Origin: Fasciola hepatica
Lineage: Eukaryota; Platyhelminthes; Trematoda; Plagiorchiida; Fasciolidae
Direction: 5' to 3'
Assembly: GCA_948099385.1 (NCBI GenBank)
Contig: CANUEZ040000212.1
Coordinates: 1,972,501-2,036,500 of the forward strand
Length of the DNA: 64,000 nt
Part shown: positions 21,831 to 31,909 of the stretch, piece by piece
Layout of the letters: every line of letters starts with the position of its first letter
Numbering within the stretch: the first letter of the stretch is position 1
Position numbers and translations under genes: made by a program
The notes under the pieces: model-generated
The model's database searches: none
Told to the model about the DNA's origin: nothing
What the model saw: only the letters and a program-made list of their open reading frames with translations

Positions 21831-23561
21831 TTGTTCGACCCGCTCGGTTTCGTCTCACCATGGCTGCTACCCGGAAAGATCTTGCTGCAGCGGCTGTGCC
21901 GTAAGAAAGTTGATTGGGACCAGTCACTGGACCGAGGGGACCGGCTGGACTGGGAGGAATTTTTGAACACCTTGAAGAAATTAGGGGACATAAGAATACC
22001 ACGATGTTTGACTCCTGGCCATACGACACGGACTGGAGAACTACATGCCTTTTCCGATGCATCCGAAGTCGGTTATGGAGCTGTGGTGTACGGACGATGG
22101 TGCGCAGGAGATGGACAATATACCACGAGGATCCTGTTCGCTAAAGCCCGCGTTGCTCCACTGAAGTCGGTCTCAATCCCACGCCTCGAACTCAGCGCAG
22201 CCGTGTTGGCAGTCAGGGTGGTGCAAGCTGTGAAGAGATGTTTCGATCTCTACATTTGGTCGGTGAGCTTCTGGACGGATTCAACGATAGTACTTTACTA
22301 CATTAACAACGTACGGAGCCGGTTTAGTAATTTCGTTGCTAACCGGCTCACGATTATCCACGATGAATCAGCCACGCACCAGTGGAGTCATGTCAGGTCT
22401 GGCGATAATCCGGCCGACCTGTGCTCTCGAGGTGCGAACAACTTCAGGCAACTGGACACGTGGACGAGAGGGCCGAACTTCCTGCAATTGCCCAAACAGG
22501 ACTGGCCCGTGTTCGAATTAAAACCCCCTACGGAATTGGAACTGGAGATCAAAGGCGTAGTGATAGCAACCAACGTCGTCGAAGCGTCGCCCATTTTATC
22601 GCGACTGGTCAGGTTTTCTTCCTGGATGAAGACGCTTCGTTCGCTAGTTTGGTTAACCAGGTTCAAGATAAGTTTACTAGTCATGAAAGGGCTACGGCCC
22701 TCAGGTCGGATACCGGTCGGCCCGATAGGTCCCGATGAGCTACAAGCGGCAGAGTACGATATTTTCAGAATGATACAACGCGAGGCTTTCGCCCGAGAAC
22801 TCAAGAGGGCGGAAGAAGTGGGGCTGACCAATGAAGACATGCCATCTCCAAGAGGCGAGCTGAAGCGTTTAAACCCCAAACTCATCAACGGACTGCTGCG
22901 GGTGGATGGTAGGCTGACCAACGCCCACCTGAACTTCGACACAAAGTATCCTATACTGCTGCCTGCGAGACAACCCGTAGTAGAGCTAATGATTCAACAC
23001 GTCCACGCCGTAGAGGGACATGCCGGGGAAAGTCACGTGACGAGCGTCATCCGAAAGCGTCTTTGGTTGTTGAGAGGACGAGAGACTGTAAAACGCGTAA
23101 TCCGACGGTATGTGCAATGTAGGAGACGCAATGCCACAGCAGGCAAACAACTCATGGCCCCACTACCAGAATGCAGGGTTACTACGGGCTGGTGGCCGTT
23201 CAGTGACACCGGGTTGGACTATTTCGGGCCCTTGTGGATCAAGTGCGGGAAAAGATTAGAAAAGCGATACGGATGTATCATGACGTGCATGGAATCATGT
23301 GCGGTGCAACTAGAAGTCGCACATTCGATGACGACCGATTCGTTTCTACGGGCCTTGCAAAGATTTATCAACCGAAGAGGCGTACCGGCCGACATATACT
23401 CAGATAATGGATCGAACTTTGTGGGCGCTCAACGGGAATTGCAGCGTTGGCACAAGAACATAAACAGGGACGAACTGCAGAATCGAACCGTGGCCTACGG
23501 CATACGATGGCATTTCAACCCCCACAGGCCAGTCACCGAGGCGGCATATGGGAACGCATGA
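21831..23561 (+). pseudogene. BEL-C RNase H and integrase front
   Basis: Open frame of 576 codons from FDPLGFVSPWLLPG. RNase H residues: HAFSDASEVGYGAVVY, LELSAAVLAVRV, FWTDSTIVLYYI, SGDNPADLCSRG. Integrase: HVHAVEGHAGESH and RRYVQCRRRN (one zinc Cys changed to Tyr), DTGLDYFGPLWIK (Asp), IYSDNGSNFVGAQ (Asp). Near 23520, in a run of five C, one base is missing relative to the expected NPPQASHRGGIWERM segment; the frame then ends at 23561 before the catalytic Glu, which lies in the next frame. Confidence 0.88.
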
Positions 23562-24109
23562 TCCGGTCCGCCAGACGGATATTGCTGTCAATCATGGAGC
23601 AGCAGCCGCCCGACGACGAGACGCTGAACACCGTCATGACTGAGGTGGAGCGAATCCTGAACAACCGCCCCCTGGTTCCAGTATTGAACGGCGACCCCAC
23701 CCACCTGGCGCTCACCCCAAACGACTTATTGACGCTAAGGTCGAACGAGGGTTTCCAAGGGCCGGCAAACCTTCGTGGGACCTACCTCCACGGGTGGAAG
23801 CAAGCGAACTATCTGGCCAAGGTCTTCTGGAGGCGATGGCTACGGGAGTACCTACCGGCTTTGCAGACTCGACAGAAGTGGCTGGCCAAAACAAGACCAT
23901 TCAAAGTTGGGGACGTGGTTATGATCGCCGACGAACGCGCACATTTCAGCGCTTGGTCTTTGGGAGTAGTTACGGAAACCATCAAAAGCACTGACGAAAT
24001 GATAAGAACGGTGAAGGTGAAGACAGCTAACGGAGTGCTCATTCGTGACATACGCAGTATTAACCTACTCGAGAGCGAAGACGGAGGAGCTGATAACCCT
24101 GAGGCCTAG
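23522..24109 (+). pseudogene. BEL-C integrase C-terminal part
   Basis: Continues integrase after the shift: PPQASHRGGIWERMIRSARR with the catalytic Glu, LNTVMTEVERILNNRPLVPV, LTPNDLLTLRS, then a C-terminal domain with FKVGDVVMIADE and RSINLLESED. Stop TAG at 24107-24109. Only the tail non-coding region follows before the LTR, so there is no envelope gene. Confidence 0.85.
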
Positions 24110-24828
24110 TAAACCTTTTTCACACCAGTAATCGAGGTGGATAAAGAAACACCATATATACCGCACAATCTCCGTCAAACACGTTAAGGTGCTCGCGGTC
24201 CCTTCGTTGACATTACAGAAGGTTCTTTCCGATATGTGGTGATGAGTGCGATTCCATTATACATCCCGATACATACGCGCATGCACGACGCACTCTACAT
24301 CCCGTAAACCCATCATACATGTGACAGTGTTCTTTGTTCGCCTTTTGTTGACGCTACCGAATGCCCCTTGCATATGTGGAAGTAGTGGAGCTCAGGTCAC
24401 ACATACATGCTACATTTACTCGTTTTCTTGCCACCCGGTCTTTTGTTGACATTGCAGAAAGTCCTCCTTTGATGTGTAGTCATAACTGTGATTTCATTGT
24501 TACCCCGGCACACACACACACGCACGCACACACACGCACGCACACACACACACACACTCAAACGCGTACATCCAGGACCGGACGGCCCCTTACGAGGACA
24601 ACGTCTATGTGACCATTCACGCCCGCCATCGGTCATTTGGTCTTGTGGAAGATGTAGACTAGCCTCACGTCTATGTAGCCAATGGATTAGGTGCGACCAG
24701 TAGTAGAACGTCGACGACGAGCATTAGACGCGCGCACTGACAGCAGGGCCTAGGCAGGTAGGAATAATCAGTACCTTTATACCGAACCTTTGACTTTGCT
24801 AAGGATCCAGGAGGATTTTGGTGGGCGG
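24110..24828 (+). other. BEL-C 3' non-coding tail with CA microsatellite and purine tract
   Basis: 719 bp, closely matching 30651-31349 of copy D. A CA-rich microsatellite lies at about 24511-24560. The last ~25 bp before the LTR are purine-rich (AAGGATCCAGGAGGATTTTG then GTGGGCGG), a candidate polypurine tract for plus-strand priming. The small frames here differ between copies and are not genes. Confidence 0.75.
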
Positions 24829-25207
24829 TGTAACAGCCGGTCGCGGAAAATCCCCCTTTTTCCCTCGCGATTCAGTGTTTTTTCCCAACATCACTCATTT
24901 CCATACACTATTGACTTGTCTTTACGAACTGGTTGTTTTTCTGGACCAATTGTTGTTTGTTCGCGCCCAGAGCGCTATTTTGGCACATCCTTGCTCAGGA
25001 CCTGCGTGACGCACGTGCTGTCTGCTCACACGCTGCTATTCGGTTTCTCGTTGTTGAGTCCCTGTGATCGTATTATTGAGGTTTGTATATTGTTTATGTC
25101 ATTGTTTATTTTAATAATCTAGTATCGAGGAATTATCACGGATAATCGCCTTCTGATTTCGGGATCCGTTGCGAATTTGGCTACGCATTGCTCAAACGTT
25201 CGTAACA
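24829..25207 (+). repeat. 3' LTR of BEL copy C
   Basis: 379 bp, TGTAACAGCC to CGTAACA. Followed without a target duplication by pol sequence of copy D. Confidence 0.93.
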
Positions 25208-25442
25208 TACAACGCGAGGCTTTCGCCCAAGAACTCAAGAGGGCGGAAGAAGTGGGGCCGACCAATGAAGACATGCCATCTCCAAGAGGCGAGCTGAAGC
25301 GTTTAAACCCCAAACTCATCAACGGACTGCTGCGGGTGGATGGTAGGCTGACCAACGCCCACCTGAACTTCGACACAAAGTATCCTATACTGCTGCCTGC
25401 GAGACAGCCTGTAGTAGAGCTAATGATTCAACACGTCCACGC
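25208..25442 (+). pseudogene. BEL-D pre-integrase linker fragment
   Basis: Carries QREAFAQELKRAEEVGPTN, LINGLLRVDGRL and PARQPVVELMIQHVHA, the stretch ahead of the integrase zinc-binding region, which ends where E is inserted. Confidence 0.88.
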
Positions 25443-25801
25443 TGTAAGTCAAATCTCGCAAATCGAGCAACGCGTAGCCAATTCAAACGAATCCCAAAAC
25501 CAGAACAAGATTGATTCGTAGCCTCTACGGTACTAAATTGAAATGCACAAAGGATACAAATATATACGAACCTCAAGTATGCGGCCAAATAGACTTCACA
25601 GTAAAACCCAAAGGTCCAAAGCCCCGTGGCTCAAGCACGACAGTCAGAAACGGTTCAAGGCCAAATTCAAATGTCTCACATGCATAAACAAACGTGAAAG
25701 TATGTGGGGTATGAGCGAGCTTTCCAAGATAATGTTAAATATAGTCAAATTCACAAAGCACGTTGAACATTTAGAAGGATTTTCAGTATTCGTTCGTTAC
25801 A
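25443..25801 (-). repeat. 3' LTR of element E
   Basis: 359 bp, matches 29186-29544 almost base for base. Marks the 3' end of the element. Confidence 0.92.
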
Positions 25802-26616
25802 CCGCCGGCCAAAATACTTCCGCGAAAATGGTTGTCTAAGGTTCAGGAAGGGGTCATGATTCTCACCCTATCTACCTTTAACTTATTGTCAGTGCCTGTG
25901 GATACTAACTTCCTGTGTTATCTGAACGTGAAACAGGTTTTTGCCGTAGTCATCATCGCACAATCCATAAGGAATCAATTCCAAATCCCGCTGCACAACT
26001 TGAGATTGACATATTCATCAGGAAACCGGCGCATATAGTCAGACGCACGATGAAGATGAAGGCTTCGCAGAGTGAAGTGTTTCGCCGCACGAAATAAGTC
26101 TAAGCATCACAAGCAGTAACCCATTGCAGCAACTGGTTAGACTAATTTTGTTTACAAGCTTGAGCGCAGAAGTTGAACGCAGGTGCAACGCCTAATGAGA
26201 TATCGCGTAAAATTGACAGGTCACGAACCAGTGGAACTACATAAAATTAACGCACCAAATCTTCCGAAAGAAATGAAAACCGGTTTCTGATTATGAATAA
26301 ATTTCGAAAACAAGTGTACGGCGGACAGTATCGAAATACACATGAACACGGAGATTGATCGAATACTGGCATCTATCAGAGTATTTCAAAGTTTTTCTGT
26401 GCACAAAATATGTGACAATCAATATTGTAAAAAATGTAAATAAATGTTCTTCTTTAAAGATAATAATAGTTTCACAATGTGCTCGCAGCTAGTATGCCTC
26501 ACCTGAACTGTTCAAGTGAAATACTGGTGAATTTCTCCTCTTCACCTATGTGCACGCTAGATAGAAACTGGAACTAAGTACATTTGCAACCTTTCAGAAT
26601 AACTGGGTCCAGTTGA
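25802..26616 (-). other. Element E 3' non-coding region
   Basis: 815 bp between the pol remnant and the 3' LTR with no recognisable coding sequence on either strand; AT-rich around 26240-26470. Confidence 0.6.
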
Positions 26617-27650
26617 TTAGTTGTAGGGCATGAAATGCAATAAAGTGCTGAGTAACTCGGAGCGAGGCGATCTGCGAGCTACTTTGTCTTTTGTATGTGG
26701 TTTCGAGCTCGAATCATCAACATTTTCCTCGCTGTTTCCTGCTACGAGTGGATTAACTCTCTGATGTCTCGAACACGTTCTTCGTTTCTTTCGTTTCCTG
26801 TAATGTAACACAACTGTAGGATCTGTCCAATAGGCAAGGCTCAGTTCGGCGGTGGTGCAGTTCTCTTTTAGCATTCGTGCTACCTTAAAACCCAATACCA
26901 GTGCAGTCGTTTTGAGCTCGTTTAGGGATACTGACTTCAGCTCAGCAATTTTTGTTTTGGCAAAGGGTACTTTGTTTCGCCGCCGGCCATGAAGTTCCAC
27001 CCAGGTACCGTACACTGTCACTGGGTCGGTAAATTTCAAGCTGCTTTGGGTGACCTGCTGGTGTCCTTTTTTGAGGTATTTCAAAAGCCTCCGGGCAACT
27101 TCTCCTTTTCTCAATAAGTGACTTGACGGTGGTCTCTCGGGTATAGCATCTTCATGTTGCCCACTGTGAAGTCCCGTCTTTGAATTCGCCACCGAAAGCG
27201 CCGACTGATCCTTCGAGTGAACTTCGCTTTCCTGAGATGGACCGTTGGATTCAATATCGAAAGGCTGATCGTGTTCTACAGAGGCACTTCTCTCAGCAAC
27301 ATTTGAGCAATTTATTGATGCCGATTGTTGAAGTTCGCTCGTCAGGGGTCCGAGAAGTGTCCAGCCTAGTATCGTTCGCGTAGCGAATGGTTCTTTTCGA
27401 TTGCTTATGCTCTGTTCAAGCACCCAGTGAGCCTCTGGTACATTGCATCCAATTAGTATGTCGACGTGGGGGCTAGAAACTTCTTCGAACTCTATGTCAC
27501 TGAGATGAGACCATCTCTTGGCGATCGATCTAACAGAGTCGACTGGTCTCGTTGGCAAGCTGTCTATTGCAAAAGCTTCCGGAATTTCTACGGTCCCCTC
27601 ATCAGATAAAGACGTTAACTGCAGGGTCAGCCTCTTAGAATTGCTAACAT
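26617..27650 (-). pseudogene. Element E pol remnant without reverse transcriptase
   Basis: After the shift the frame reads KRLTLQL..., PTRPVDSVRSIAKRWSHLSDIEF, VDILIGCNVPEAHWVLEQSI, FATRTILGWTLLGPL: the BEL linker ahead of reverse transcriptase. The polymerase core itself (ADIR and YVDD motifs) is missing. After a ~110-residue low-similarity stretch comes an RNase H piece, KTKIAELKSVSLNELKTTALVLGFKVAR...YWTDPTVVLHY. Integrase is absent. The remaining frame to 26617 has no recognised motif. Confidence 0.8.
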
Positions 27651-29147
27651 GACCCCTGCAATCGTGCTGATAGTGAGCGAGGTAGGCTCGCCTACTAGTT
27701 CACAGCTTTCTACAAGCTCGCGAGTAATCAGCGAGGTATCCGACCCCGTGTCCAAAAATGCATTGACCCTCCTCAGTCCTTTAGGTGTCACGATACCGAC
27801 AGGTACGATGCCTAATCTTGCCGGTTTGAAATCATCATGTCCCGTTGAACAGACAATTTTGGGTTCATCTGGCTGAATAGGTCTATTGTTGAGAAGGCCA
27901 TGCAATAACGAGTGATGATTACCCAAGCATCCGTCTTGGTTGCATTTCACTCTTAAGCTGCATTCAGAGGCTCGATGAGAGTTGTTCAAACACATAAAGC
28001 ATGAGCCAATCCTTTTTACCGCGCACCACCGATCGGGTACACTCATCCCATGAAAGGTCGGACAATCTGGTAACCGATGCAGGGAGTTGCATAGCTTGCA
28101 TTCAGCTGACCTCTCGGGTTCTTGACTTATCATGTGCATGTTAGCCAAAGACTGGGTTTGGTTACAGTCCTTCTCCACAATTCGAGATGTTGGTTCCCTT
28201 CGCGCCAGTCTGCAACTTTCGCGTACGATTTGTCCAAATCGGCTGTTGGCGATACGGGATTGACGACCTATGAACTCCGTCAAATCGTTGAACGTAGATT
28301 CCCGCTCAAGCATATTTATTTTTTCAGCTTCCTCTGCCCATCGGCTCTGTAAATCAATAAATAGACATCGAACAATGCATTCCTGTGTGTGCAATGCATT
28401 CAGATCAGACTGGTATCCTAAGTGCTCCAGTGCTGTACTGCAATTCTGCATTTTTATCACCAAACTCGACAGTGATTCAGCCTTGCCCTCAGTCCTTTTC
28501 GCCTCCAATAAAACACTATCAATTAGGCTTCTAGCCACCTTGAATGGTTGTCCAAACAAATCTTTCAGGATTCTGCGCGCCCTGATGTACCCCATCGGTG
28601 GATCAAGCATCGCGCAGCCTTCGATAGCACTTTTGGCTCTCCCACGACAGTAATGTAATAAATACAAAAACCTTTGACCAGGATCTGCAACTTTGCACTC
28701 AACAAAATTTTCGAACTGTTTCATGAATATACAGTATTGCTCGGGGTGCCCGTCGAAGTGGGACAGCTCCACTCTCGGCAGGTCAAGAGCCAAAACCTCG
28801 GTAGTTTCAGGCTGTCTCAAGGGTTTATATTCGTCGATCACAGTGCCTTTTCGATGTTGACATTGTGAACTACGTGGACTCCTTGCTGGCTCTCTGAGAC
28901 CAGTTCCTTGTGTAAGGGGCTCTGCTTCCTTTCTGGCTAACCGCAGCTCGTTTTCTAATTCTATTACTCTCATTCTATAAGTACTAATATCGTCAAACGC
29001 ATCGCGGTTAGAAATATATGACCTGGCACTGACAGAGCTAGTAAACTTAGTATTATCTAGAGAATCAATAACACCCGAACCATCCCCAGAGACTTGCCGA
29101 ACTATTTCCTGTTGTCTCAAAATGTCCTTGCTTCCTCGTCTGGGCAT
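27627..29147 (-). CDS. Element E gag-protease
   Basis: Open frame of about 506 residues from MPRRGSKDIL (29147), 39 nt inside the LTR boundary. Order: coiled segment (YRMRVIELENELRLARKEAE); LPRVELSHFDGHPEQYCIFMKQFE; LFGQPFKVARSLIDSVLLEAKR; zinc knuckles CKLCNSLHRLPDC, CFMCLNNSHRASEC and CNQDGCLGNHHSLLH; protease with AFLDTGSDTSLIT (DTG intact) and ISTIAGVM. The last residues run out of frame near 27650, where one base is gained or lost, and the frame stops at 27627. The protease is therefore slightly shortened. Gag looks fully usable. Confidence 0.85.
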   Translation of the reverse strand: MPRRGSKDILRQQEIVRQVSGDGSGVIDSLDNTKFTSSVSARSYISNRDAFDDISTYRMRVIELENELRLARKEAEPLTQGTGLREPARSPRSSQCQHRKGTVIDEYKPLRQPETTEVLALDLPRVELSHFDGHPEQYCIFMKQFENFVECKVADPGQRFLYLLHYCRGRAKSAIEGCAMLDPPMGYIRARRILKDLFGQPFKVARSLIDSVLLEAKRTEGKAESLSSLVIKMQNCSTALEHLGYQSDLNALHTQECIVRCLFIDLQSRWAEEAEKINMLERESTFNDLTEFIGRQSRIANSRFGQIVRESCRLARREPTSRIVEKDCNQTQSLANMHMISQEPERSAECKLCNSLHRLPDCPTFHGMSVPDRWCAVKRIGSCFMCLNNSHRASECSLRVKCNQDGCLGNHHSLLHGLLNNRPIQPDEPKIVCSTGHDDFKPARLGIVPVGIVTPKGLRRVNAFLDTGSDTSLITRELVESCELVGEPTSLTISTIAGVMLAILRG

Positions 29148-29185
29148 TTCCAATGAGTTTTCTTGTCCAGGTTCCACTTGAGTAC

Positions 29186-29544
29186 TGTAAGTCAAATCTC
29201 GCAAATCGAGCAACGCGTAGCCAATTCAAACGAATCCCAAAACCAGAACAAGATTGATTCGTAGCTTCTACGGTACTAAATTGAAATGCACAAAGGATAC
29301 AAATATATACGAACCTCAAGTATGCGGCCAAATAGACTTCACAGTAAAACCCAAAGGTCCAAAGCCCCGTGGCTCAAGCACGACAGTCAGAAACGGTTCA
29401 AGGCCAAATTCAAATGTCTCACATGCATAAACAAACGTGAAAGTATGTGGGGTATGAGCGAGCTTTCCAAGATAATGTTAAATATAGTCAAATTCACAAA
29501 GCACGTTGAACATTTAGAAGGATTTTCAGTATTCGTTCGTTACA
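29186..29544 (-). repeat. 5' LTR of element E
   Basis: 359 bp; on the minus strand starts TGTAACGAACG and ends TTGACTTACA. Unrelated in most of its length to the A-D LTRs, so E is a different BEL family. Confidence 0.92.
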
Positions 29545-30650
29545 CACGCCATGGAGGGACATGCCGGGGAAAGTCACGTGACGAGCGTCATCCGAAAGCG
29601 TCTTTGGTTGTTGAGAGGACGAGAGACTGTAAAACGCGTAATCCGACGGTGTGTGCAATGCAGGAGACGCAATGCCACAGCAGGCAAACAACTCATGGCC
29701 CCACTACCAGAATGCAGGGTTACTACGGGCTGGTGGCCGTTCAGTGACACCGGGTTGGACTATTTCGGGCCCTTGTGGATCAAGTGCGGGAAAAGATTAG
29801 AAAAGCGATACGGATGTATCATGACGTGCATGGAATCATGTGCGGTACACCTAGAAGTCGCACATTCGATGACGACCGATTCGTTTCTACGGGCCTTGCA
29901 AAGATTTATCAACCGAAGAGGCGTACCGGCCGACATATACTCAGATAATGGATCGAACTTTGTGGGCGCTCAACGGGAATTGCAGCGTTGGCACAAGAAC
30001 ATAAACGGGGACGAACTGCAGAATCGAACCGTTGCCTACGGCATACGATGGCATTTCAACCCCCACAGGCCAGTCACCGAGGCGGCATATGGGAACGCAT
30101 GATCCGGTCCGCCAGACGGATATTGCTGTCAATCATGGAGCAGCAGCCGCCCGACGACGAGACGCTGAACACCGTCATGACTGAGGTGGAGCGAATCCTG
30201 AACAACCGCCCCCTGGTTCCAGTATTGAACGGCGACCCCACCCACCTGGCGCTCACCCCAAACGACTTATTGACGCTAAGGTCGAACGAGGGTTTCCAAG
30301 GGCCGGCAAACCTTCGTGGGACCTACCTCCACGGGTGGAAGCAAGCGAACTATCTGGCCAAGGTCTTCTGGAGGCGATGGCTACGGGAGTACCTACCGGC
30401 TTTGCAGACTCGACAGAAGTGGCTGGCCAAAACAAGACCATTCAAAGTTGGGGACGTGGTTATGATCGCCGACGAACGCGCACATTTCAGCGCTTGGTCT
30501 TTGGGAGTAGTTACGGAAACCATCAAAAGCACTGACGAAATGATAAGAACGGTGAAGGTGAAGACAGCTAACGGAGTGCTCATTCGTGACATACGCAGTA
30601 TTAACCTACTCGAGAGCGAAGACGGAGGAGCTGATAACCCTGAGGCCTAG
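29545..30650 (+). pseudogene. BEL-D integrase
   Basis: EGHAGESH, RRCVQCRRRN (zinc Cys intact, unlike A and C), DTGLDYFGPLWIK, YSDNGSNFVGAQ, then the same one-base shift in the C run near 30060 as in copy C, followed by the frame with SHRGGIWERMIRS (Glu) and the C-terminal domain, stop TAG 30648-30650. All three DDE residues are present but in two frames. Confidence 0.88.
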
Positions 30651-31349
30651 TAAACCTTTTTCACACCAGTAATCGAGGTGGATAAAGAAACACCATATAT
30701 GCCACACAATCTCCGTCAAACACGTTAAGGTGCTCGCGGTCCTTTCGTTGACATTACAGAAGGTTCTTTCCGATATGTGGTGATGAATGCGATCCCATTG
30801 TACATCCCGATACATACACGCAGGCACGACGCACTCTACATCCCGTAAACCCATCATACATGTGACAGTGTTCTTTGTTTGCCTTTTGTTGACGCTACCG
30901 AATGCCCCTTGCATATGTGGAAGTAGCGGAGCTCAGGTCACACATACATGCTACATTTACTCGTTTTCTTGCCACCCGGTCTTTGGTTGACATTGCAGAA
31001 AGTCCTCCTTTGATGTGTAGTCATAACTGTGATTTCATTGTTACCCCGGCACACACACACGCACACACACACAGACACTCAAGCACGTACTTCCAGGACC
31101 GGACGGCCCCTTACGAGGACAACGTCTATGTGACCATTCACGCCCGCCATCGGTCATTTGGTCTTGTGGAAGATGTAGACTAGCCTCACGTCTATGTATC
31201 CAATGGATTAGGTGCGACCAGTAGTAGAACGTCGACGACGAGCATTAGACGCGCGCACTGACAGCAGGGCCTAGGCAGGCAGGAAGAATCAGTACCTTTA
31301 TACCGAACCTTTGACTTTGCTAAGGATCCAGGAGGATTTTGGTGGGCGG

Positions 31350-31716
31350 TGTAACAGCCGGTCGTGGAAAATCCCCCTTTTTTCCATCGCGATTCAGTGT
31401 TTATCCCAACATCACTCATTTCCATACACTATTGACTTGTCTTTACGAACTGGTTGTTTTTCTGGACCAATTGTTGTTTGTTCGCGCCCGGAGCCCTCCT
31501 TGTTCAGGACCTGCGTGACGCACGTGCTGTCTGCTCACACGCTGCTATTCGGTTTCTCGTTGTTGAGTCTTTGTGATCGTCTTATTGAGGTTTGTATATT
31601 GTTTATGTCATTGTTTATTTTAATAATCTAGTATCGTAGAATATCGCGGATAATCGTCTTTTGATTTCGGGATCCGTTGCGAAATTTGGCTATGCATTGC
31701 TCAAACGTTCGTAGCA
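31350..31716 (+). repeat. 3' LTR of BEL copy D
   Basis: 367 bp, starts TGTAACAGCC and ends CGTAGCA; shorter than the copy C LTRs through small deletions around 31488-31502. Confidence 0.9.
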
Positions 31717-31909
31717 CGTGCTGTCTGCTCACACGCTGCTATTCGGTTTCTCGTTGTTGAGTCCTTGTGATCGTATTATTGAGGTTTGTATATCTTTTAT
31801 GTCATTGTTTATCTTAATAATCTAGTATCGTAGGATATCGCGGATAATCGTCTTTTGATTTCGGGATCCGTTGCGAATTTGGCTACGCATCGCTCGAACG
31901 TTCGTAACA
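31713..31909 (+). repeat. Partial second LTR copy in tandem
   Basis: Repeats the 3' half of the BEL LTR (from GCACGTGCTGTCTGCTCACA to CGTAACA) directly after the copy D LTR, overlapping it by four bases (GCA/C). Internal tandem duplication or remnant of another copy. Confidence 0.85.

Larger units (their letters stand above)
18495..25207 (+). mobile_element. BEL/Pao retrotransposon copy C, full length with two LTRs
   Basis: 6713 bp: LTR 18495-18873, gag-protease, reverse transcriptase, RNase H, integrase, non-coding tail, LTR 24829-25207. Bases flanking it (CGGC before, TACAA after) are not a target duplication, and the flanks are pieces of other BEL copies, so the ends look like recombination joints. 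Coding is broken by TAG (20524-20526), a one-base shift near 20622, TGA (21825-21827) and a one-base shift near 23520. Confidence 0.93.
25443..29544 (-). mobile_element. BEL/Pao element E, short and non-autonomous, nested in D
   Basis: 4102 bp with 359-bp LTRs (25443-25801 and 29186-29544), TG...CA ends, flanked by the 5-bp direct repeat CACGC (25438-25442 and 29545-29549). LTRs look nearly identical (one difference seen, CCT/CTT near 25523/29266). It encodes gag-protease and scraps of pol but lacks reverse transcriptase and integrase, so it must have moved with proteins of another BEL element. Confidence 0.92.
25208..31716 (+). mobile_element. BEL/Pao copy D, 5'-truncated, interrupted by element E
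   Basis: Starts abruptly in the RNase H-integrase linker (equivalent to about 22774 of copy C), runs to 25442, is interrupted by E (25443-29544), and resumes at 29545 (first five bases are the duplicated target) through integrase, tail and LTR (31350-31716). Joined across E, the sequence matches the uninterrupted copy A at 10470-10490. Confidence 0.9.

Noticed and set aside
24511..24560. CA-rich stretch as telomeric or regulatory repeat
   Set aside because: Simple microsatellite that varies between copies C and D.
24110..24828. Envelope gene in BEL copy C
   Set aside because: Only short frames that differ between C and D; no signal peptide or membrane protein.
18495..25207. Target-site duplication for copy C
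   Set aside because: Flanks CGGC and TACAA do not match; both flanks are BEL sequence.
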